Assembly: GCA_017547145.1 (NCBI GenBank)
Contig: JAFYQJ010000014.1
Coordinates: forward strand, 124,001 to 188,000
Length of the DNA stretch: 64,000 bases
From: Paludibacteraceae bacterium
GTDB lineage: Bacteria; Bacteroidota; Bacteroidia; Bacteroidales; Paludibacteraceae
Reading direction: 5' to 3'
The position numbers and the translations under genes are program-made. Under the pieces are notes generated by a model. The model was not told the origin of the DNA. It worked only from the letters and a program-made list of their open reading frames with translations, and made no database searches. Positions 63,927 to 64,000 of this stretch are shown one piece after another; the first letter of the stretch is position 1, and each line of letters starts with the position of its first letter.

Positions 63927-64000
63927 ATGGCTACTATTTTTACTAAAATTATAAATGGAGAAATTCCTTGCTATAAAATAGCAGAGGATGAAAATAATTT
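63927..64000 (+). CDS. HIT family protein, truncated by the window end
   Basis: Only the first 24 codons are present: MATIFTKIINGEIPCYKIAE, then DENNF. This start fits histidine-triad nucleotide-binding hydrolases, which usually begin with FxKIxxGEIPxxKVxED. The HxHxH site is outside the window. Starts 7 nt after greA, so probably in one operon. Confidence 0.8.
   Translation, partial: MATIFTKIINGEIPCYKIAEDENN

Overview
The window is a low-GC chromosomal segment from a member of the Bacteroidetes, most likely order Bacteroidales. Supporting signs are the rpsG-fusA-S10-spc-alpha gene order without tufA, promoter boxes of the TAnnTTTG type, few Shine-Dalgarno sequences, Por-type (T9SS) C-terminal sorting domains, three GH92 mannosidases, and lineage-typical families such as DUF4271 and the coaX/outer-membrane/TPR/LptC/CorC/PpiD-like gene row. 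The genus cannot be fixed from the sequence alone.

Layout. (1) 1-17321: one long + strand translation block: the end of rpsG, fusA, the S10 and spc operons, secY, map, infA, rpmJ, rpsM-rpsK-rpsD, rpoA and rplQ, closed by a strong intrinsic terminator. (2) 17365-22671: two tandem large secreted endonuclease I proteins with T9SS sorting domains. (3) 22658-27417: dipeptide epimerase (-), then LOG-family protein, DUF4271 membrane protein, hemD, trmD, a structured non-coding stretch, a small Cro-like HTH gene and a 57-residue ORF. (4) 27439-30923 (-): panC-panD-rfbA-rfbC-rfbD, i.e. pantothenate plus dTDP-rhamnose genes. (5) 31020-35884: HAD phosphatase, GH92 mannosidase, and an OmpR-type response regulator with its histidine kinase; mutS2 follows on the - strand. 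(6) 38486-43614: an accessory stretch with an unknown protein, a Sir2 deacylase, a Cas4-like/DnaQ-like double nuclease (DUF2779 type), a PD-(D/E)XK nuclease, an unknown protein and a broken gene. (7) 43834-49863: two more GH92 enzymes and an EEP-phosphatase/OmpA fusion. (8) 50060-57432: coaX and a cell-envelope gene row. (9) 57499-64000: gapA, alkaline phosphatase, sufE and clpB (-), greA, and the start of a HIT-family gene.

How genes work together. Region 1 makes the ribosome, EF-G, SecY and the RNA polymerase alpha subunit. panC, panD and coaX are three separate steps of coenzyme A synthesis. The GH92 enzymes, the envelope cluster and the T9SS nucleases fit a life feeding on polymers (mannose glycans, extracellular DNA). 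The most novel-looking items are the switch-like structured RNA at 26709-26863, the terminator-like hairpin in the greA leader, the perfect 17-bp inverted repeat between fusA and rpsJ, the EEP-OmpA fusion, and the Sir2/double-nuclease accessory island.
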